A stretch of 24,974 bases of DNA from JAGLYP01 sp034659435 (GTDB lineage: Bacteria; Patescibacteriota; Patescibacteriia; Patescibacteriales; UBA12075): NCBI GenBank assembly GCA_034659435.1, contig JAYEHJ010000015.1:1-24974 (forward strand), written 5' to 3'. The position numbers and the translations under genes were made by a program. The notes beneath the pieces are model-generated. The model saw nothing but the letters and a program-made list of their open reading frames with translations. It was not told where the DNA came from and did no database searches. The first letter of the stretch is position 1; every line of letters begins with the position of its first letter. Of this stretch, positions 21,771 to 24,974 are shown one piece after another.

Positions 21771-22102
21771 GTCATTCCCGACACCCCCAGCCCCGCAGGG
21801 AAATAATATTAAATGATCGGGAATCTCTTTAAAAGCTACGAACATAAAAAATCACCAAAGATGAAAAAAGAATATATGTATTATATTAACAAATAAGATA
21901 AACAAAATTTTATATAGAAATAATAAAAAGAGAAAAATAATTAAAATAGGAGCAAGAGAATGAAAAATAAGATTAATAAAAAAATAATTTTACATTAGGT
22001 GATTTATTCACGGATATAATGTAATTAACATTTAAAGTTTTTAACGAGATCCCCGATCATTTAATATTATTTCCCTGCGGGGCTGGGGGTGTCGGGAATG
22101 AC
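21771..22102. mobile_element. MITE-like element with perfect 51-bp inverted ends
   Basis: The arms 21771-21821 and 22052-22102 are exact reverse complements over 51 bp, beginning GTCATTCCCGACACCCCCAG, and pairing continues with mismatches for about 15 bases inward. The arms are GC-rich against an AT-rich interior of about 230 bp that has no credible gene. The left arm matches the left arm of the element at 9042-9261. No transposase and no clear target duplication are seen, so a non-autonomous, fold-back type element is the best description. The right end lies 14 bases before the preferred ATPase start. It fills most of the 385-base gap between the two genes. Confidence 0.75.
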
Positions 22103-22115
22103 AGAAAAAGAGAAT

Positions 22116-23861
22116 ATGTTTAACGATGATATAACAGTATTCGCGGAAACTACTTTTCGCAATAAAAATCAAAAGTTTGGAATCAAAACCGATGATCGCC
22201 GCCGGCATATGTATTTGATTGGAAAAACCGGCATGGGCAAGTCAACAATTCTGGAAAATATGATAGTCGGCGATATTCGCGCCGGTAAAGGCGTTGCTGT
22301 CGTGGATCCGCACGGAGACTTGGCGGAAAAGGTGATTGAGTATATACCTGCGAGCAGAATTAATGATGTGATTTATTTTAATCCGGCGGATATGGATAAT
22401 CCGATTGCCTTTAATGTCGTTGAGCATGTAGAGCCGCATTTAAGGCATTTGGTTGCTTCCGGGCTTTTGGGGGTTTTTCAAAAATTATGGGCTGATTCAT
22501 GGGGGCCGCGCCTTGAGTATATTTTAAGGAATTCAATATTGGCGATTTTAGATTATCCCGGTTCCACGCTTTTAGCGGTAACACGCATGCTGTCTGACAA
22601 AAAATTCAGAAAAAAAGTGATTGATAAAATTCAGGATCCTGTTGTTAAGTCTTTTTGGGTAAATGAATTCGCGGGCTATAACGATAAATTCGCCGCTGAA
22701 GCTGTTTCGCCGATACAAAATAAAGTCGGACAATTTTTGTCCAGCTCTTTAATAAGAAATATTGTGGGTCAGGTAAAATCTTCAATTGATATGCGAAAAA
22801 TTATGGATGAAGGCAAAATTTTAATTATAAATTTAAGCAAAGGCCGCATAGGCGAAGATAATTCCCGCCTTTTGGGCGCGATGATGATTACCAAAATTCA
22901 GCTTGCGGCCATGAGCAGAGTTGATATTGAAGAAGGTAAGAGAAAAGATTTTTATTTATACGTGGATGAGTTTCAGAATTTTGCCACTGAAAGTTTCGCG
23001 AATATTTTATCTGAGGCAAGAAAGTATCGTTTAAATTTAGTTTTGGCTCATCAATATGTTGAACAAGTTGAAGAAAAAGTGCGGAACGCGATATTCGGCA
23101 ATGTCGGCACCTTGATTGTGTTTCGCGTGGGCGCGGCTGACGCGGAATGGCTGGTTCCGGAGTTTACTCCGACTTTTACTGAAGAAGATATTGTTAATCT
23201 TCCTAAATATGAAATTTATTTAAAATTAATGATTGACGGAATCGCCTCCGAGCCTTTTTCAGCAAGAGGTTTGCCGCCCTTATCTGATCCTGAAAAAACA
23301 GGAAATACGCGAAAAGTAATCAGCGCTTGCCGCGAGCGCTACGCAAAGTCAAGGGAGATTGTTGAAGATAAAATAAAGCGCTGGCATACTGACGGCGGAA
23401 ATGGCGAGGAAGAATATGACAACAAAACAAAAGTTAACAATATCAAGGATAACAGCAAAACAAATAATAAAAAAAACAGCTTTAACACTAGCGAAATTGC
23501 CAAAAATTTTAATGCTTCCGTTTATAAACACGAGGCAAAATGCAGCCGCTGCAACAAAGATACAAAAATTTCCTTTAAACCGGACGGCATACGACCTGTT
23601 TATTGCAGGGATTGCTTAACAATAATACGTGAAGAAAAAAAACAAGAATTTGAAAATCGCAAGGAGCTTAAAAATAAAGAGTTAAAAGAAATTAAAAATA
23701 ATCCAGACGATGCTGTTATTCAAAATGTTTCGGCTGTTTCCCTTAAAGACGCGCTAGCAAAGCCTCCTGTAAAATTTAAAACAAAATCGCAAAGGCAATT
23801 TAATAATCCTAAAAAAATAAAAACAAATATTCTTGGAGAGGGGGAGGAGGTTGTGTTTTGA
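22116..23861 (+). CDS. TraG/VirD4/HerA-type ATPase with C-terminal CxxC-x17-CxxC zinc ribbon
   Basis: With the ATG at 22116 the protein has 581 residues. The P-loop is GKTGMGKST (36-44), preceded by GIKTDDRRRHMYLI; VVDPHGDLA (62-70) follows, typical of TraG/TrwB/HerA motors. Walker B is LYVDE (281-285), then FQNFATESFANILSEARKY and AHQY (311-314) as the sensor region. At the C-terminus a linker leads to CSRC (476-479) and CRDC (497-500) around SFKPDGIRPVY: the CxxC-x17-CxxC zinc ribbon widespread in CPR proteins. The motor should form hexamers that move DNA or protein at the membrane. A second ATG at 22098 lies inside the MITE arm. The 22116 start is preferred because the frame upstream is element sequence. 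Confidence 0.88.
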   Translation: MFNDDITVFAETTFRNKNQKFGIKTDDRRRHMYLIGKTGMGKSTILENMIVGDIRAGKGVAVVDPHGDLAEKVIEYIPASRINDVIYFNPADMDNPIAFNVVEHVEPHLRHLVASGLLGVFQKLWADSWGPRLEYILRNSILAILDYPGSTLLAVTRMLSDKKFRKKVIDKIQDPVVKSFWVNEFAGYNDKFAAEAVSPIQNKVGQFLSSSLIRNIVGQVKSSIDMRKIMDEGKILIINLSKGRIGEDNSRLLGAMMITKIQLAAMSRVDIEEGKRKDFYLYVDEFQNFATESFANILSEARKYRLNLVLAHQYVEQVEEKVRNAIFGNVGTLIVFRVGAADAEWLVPEFTPTFTEEDIVNLPKYEIYLKLMIDGIASEPFSARGLPPLSDPEKTGNTRKVISACRERYAKSREIVEDKIKRWHTDGGNGEEEYDNKTKVNNIKDNSKTNNKKNSFNTSEIAKNFNASVYKHEAKCSRCNKDTKISFKPDGIRPVYCRDCLTIIREEKKQEFENRKELKNKELKEIKNNPDDAVIQNVSAVSLKDALAKPPVKFKTKSQRQFNNPKKIKTNILGEGEEVVF

Positions 23862-23876
23862 TTAACAATAATCTTT

Positions 23877-24539
23877 TTAATCAATAATTTTTCTTTTGCG
23901 GGTTATTAAATAATAAATAGAAATAATAATAACCGTGGTTACAGCGCCCAGTATATTTAAAGTTAAATCATTGGCCGTATCCGTTCCGAGACCCAGACGA
24001 TTTGTATGAAAAAAAACATCTTCAAGATATTCTTCCACCTCGTAAAGCGCCCCCAAACTGATGGTTGAAGCTGAGGCAAGAAACAAAGCAAGTTTTAATC
24101 GGCCTTCTTTTAAGAGCAGGCTATATTTAAATTTATCAATCCAAAAAGCGTTGATTACGGCAAACAAGGTAAAGGCCATAATGGCGCTTACCGAATAATG
24201 AACAGTCTGGTCCCACCAGGATATTTTTCCGTAAAGATGAAAAAAATCACCGGCGGCATCAAGGCTTAAGGCGGTTGTTACTATTATCCATATTGACCAA
24301 TGAAGATAATGGCCCTTTTTTTGCCTATATTTATGCGCGGTGATTTCCAGAAGCGCTAGAATAAAAATAGAAGTAATTACCAGACCAAGCCATGTAAATT
24401 GGGTATTGAATTCTAAAATTTTTAAAAAATTCAGGATTTCAAAAATAATTAAACCGGCAAATAAAAGACGGGCAAAATTAATTACAATCGATGTTTCTCG
24501 CTCTCTTTTATTTTTGCTTTGGTTGTTAAAAATTTTCAT
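23877..24539 (-). CDS. YjdF/DUF2238-like membrane protein
   Basis: The 220-residue protein has about six membrane helices (for example 22-42, 50-68, 82-98, 113-132, 150-164, 192-212). Conserved polar motifs lie in or next to the helices: DAAGDFFHLYGKISWWDQTVH (94-114), GALYEVEE (163-170) and DTANDLTLNILGA (187-199). This Asp, His, Glu and Asn-Asp set matches the DUF2238/YjdF group of inner membrane proteins, whose function is unknown. The N-terminus is basic and cytosolic. The gene converges on the ATPase gene with 15 bases between stop codons and reads away from rpmG. Confidence 0.75.
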   Translation of the reverse strand: MKIFNNQSKNKRERETSIVINFARLLFAGLIIFEILNFLKILEFNTQFTWLGLVITSIFILALLEITAHKYRQKKGHYLHWSIWIIVTTALSLDAAGDFFHLYGKISWWDQTVHYSVSAIMAFTLFAVINAFWIDKFKYSLLLKEGRLKLALFLASASTISLGALYEVEEYLEDVFFHTNRLGLGTDTANDLTLNILGAVTTVIIISIYYLITRKRKIID

Positions 24540-24629
24540 AAAATAATTTTATTAAACTTACCGCCAATTAAGTAATTATTGGTTCGGTATAAACATTTTA
24601 CCATTATTCAGCAGTAATTTCAAATATTT

Positions 24630-24664
24630 AATTAAATAAAAAATGCTTGGTTTTTTATTTAATT
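24630..24664. repeat. 14-bp perfect AT-only inverted repeat
   Basis: AATTAAATAAAAAA (24630 onward) and TTTTTTATTTAATT pair perfectly around the loop TGCTTGG. It sits in the spacer between the divergent YjdF-like and rpmG genes. The rest of 24540-24691 shows nothing I can name. Confidence 0.5.
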
Positions 24665-24695
24665 TTAGTAAAAAATGTATTAAACTTAAAAGCAT

Positions 24696-24731
24696 TTGAC
24701 TTTTTAGCCTAATTATATTACTATAATTAGG
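24696..24731 (+). promoter_or_regulatory. rpmG promoter overlapped by a 10-bp dyad
   Basis: TTGACT (24696-24701), 17 bp, TACTAT (24719-24724); TATAAT at 24722-24727 overlaps but gives a 20-bp spacer. The perfect dyad CCTAATTATA-ttac-TATAATTAGG (24708-24731) covers the -10, as a repressor operator would. Confidence 0.55.
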
Positions 24732-24750
24732 TAAATATTAATTATTTTAT

Positions 24751-24774
24751 AAAGCAGGCAAAATTGTCTGTTTT
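24751..24774 (+). promoter_or_regulatory. Hairpin in the rpmG 5' leader
   Basis: AAAGCAGGC (24751-24759) pairs with GTCTGTTTT (24766-24774), two of the nine pairs being G-U, around a 6-base loop. It lies in the expected leader of rpmG, 18 bases before the ATG. The string AGCAGGCAAAA also occurs in the L10 leader (1385-1395). Confidence 0.4.
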
Positions 24775-24791
24775 ATATTAAATTTATTTGT

Positions 24792-24947
24792 ATGTCGCAA
24801 GATAACATGATAAAATTAGAGTGCGCGGAGTGCAAGCGCGTTAATTATTTTTCTCATAAAAATAAAAAAACTTTAAAAGACAGGCTTGAATTAAAAAAGT
24901 TTTGTAAATTCTGTAAGAAACACACGTTGCACAAGGAAACCAAATAA
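24792..24947 (+). CDS. rpmG: 50S ribosomal protein L33
   Basis: The 51-residue bL33 starts MSQDNMIKLEC and has two zinc-type pairs, CAEC (11-14) and CKFC (38-41), with the conserved end CKKHTLHKETK. The four cysteines mark the zinc-binding C+ form. NYFSHKNKKTLKDRLELKKF fits the beta-sheet centre and the Lys-rich rRNA-binding surface. Length is normal for the family. It has its own promoter and leader upstream, and the window ends 27 bases after its stop, so operon partners downstream are not visible. Confidence 0.93.
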   Translation: MSQDNMIKLECAECKRVNYFSHKNKKTLKDRLELKKFCKFCKKHTLHKETK

Positions 24948-24974
24948 TTTAGGATTTAAGATTTTTGATTTAAG

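Noticed and set aside
21551..21784. 77-codon minus-strand frame starting in the left MITE arm
   Set aside because: It runs antisense through the end of the 517-residue gene; its first residues resemble the extended ATPase start only because both begin in copies of the same repeat arm.
21960..21998. 12-codon frame with an AGGAG upstream inside the MITE-like element
   Set aside because: Too short, encodes only Lys/Ile/Asn-rich residues and ends at once; the interior of the other element copy has no counterpart. Perhaps a captured gene start, but unsupported.
23859..23890. GATTAA/TTAATC inverted repeat between the ATPase and YjdF-like genes
   Set aside because: Short, AT-only and partly coding; could be a weak two-way terminator but evidence is thin.

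Overview
The window reads as an AT-rich (roughly two thirds A+T by eye) stretch of a Patescibacteria / Candidate Phyla Radiation (CPR) chromosome. The grounds are compact genes with many short or overlapping junctions, an almost complete lack of Shine-Dalgarno sequences, a lengthened N-terminus on ribosomal protein L7/L12, and a CxxC-x17-CxxC zinc ribbon fused to a TraG/HerA-like ATPase next to a large one-helix membrane protein. The rml, HIT-protein and SPFH genes are of types common in these genomes. The exact lineage cannot be fixed from this sequence.

Layout. 1-140: the end of an RNA polymerase beta-subunit (rpoB) reading frame that stops in mid-protein, followed at once by a 92-bp near-perfect palindrome. 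337-1308: a consensus promoter, a GIY-YIG nuclease-like protein and a short MscS-type channel. 1330-2572: promoter, L10 leader RNA with attenuator, rplJ, rplL and a strong terminator. 2574-8984: probably one long transcription unit holding a secreted or anchored protein of unknown function, a small membrane protein, an SPFH/prohibitin protein, an RmlC-like cupin, three HIT-family proteins in tandem, rmlB and rmlD. 9042-9261: a degenerate inverted-repeat (MITE-like) element. 9338-11096: rmlA and a family 2 glycosyltransferase, which complete the dTDP-rhamnose set. 11178-11297: a 39-residue very basic protein with its own terminator. 11427-14692: a DeaD-type RNA helicase and a membrane glycosyltransferase with a QxxRW motif. 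14697-16487 (minus): typA/bipA. 16688-20103: a CPA2-type antiporter, a mannose-1-phosphate guanylyltransferase and mltG.

20177-23861 holds the most system-like pair: a one-helix membrane protein with a large soluble domain, then a TraG/VirD4/HerA-type ATPase ending in the zinc ribbon. They look like partners in a membrane translocation or DNA-handling machine. A second MITE-like element with perfect 51-bp inverted ends lies exactly between them and reaches into the 5' end of the ATPase reading frame. The window closes with a YjdF/DUF2238-like membrane protein (minus) and rpmG (bL33), whose promoter is overlapped by a perfect 10-bp dyad.

The genes suggest a cell-envelope theme: synthesis of dTDP-rhamnose and GDP-mannose, glycosyltransferases, murein cleavage, membrane-domain organisation and a secretion-like ATPase, set among translation genes. 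No tRNA, rRNA, CRISPR array or transposase gene was seen. The best leads are the truncated, misplaced rpoB fragment, the two related inverted-repeat elements, the membrane protein/ATPase pair, the HIT triplet and the 39-residue basic protein.
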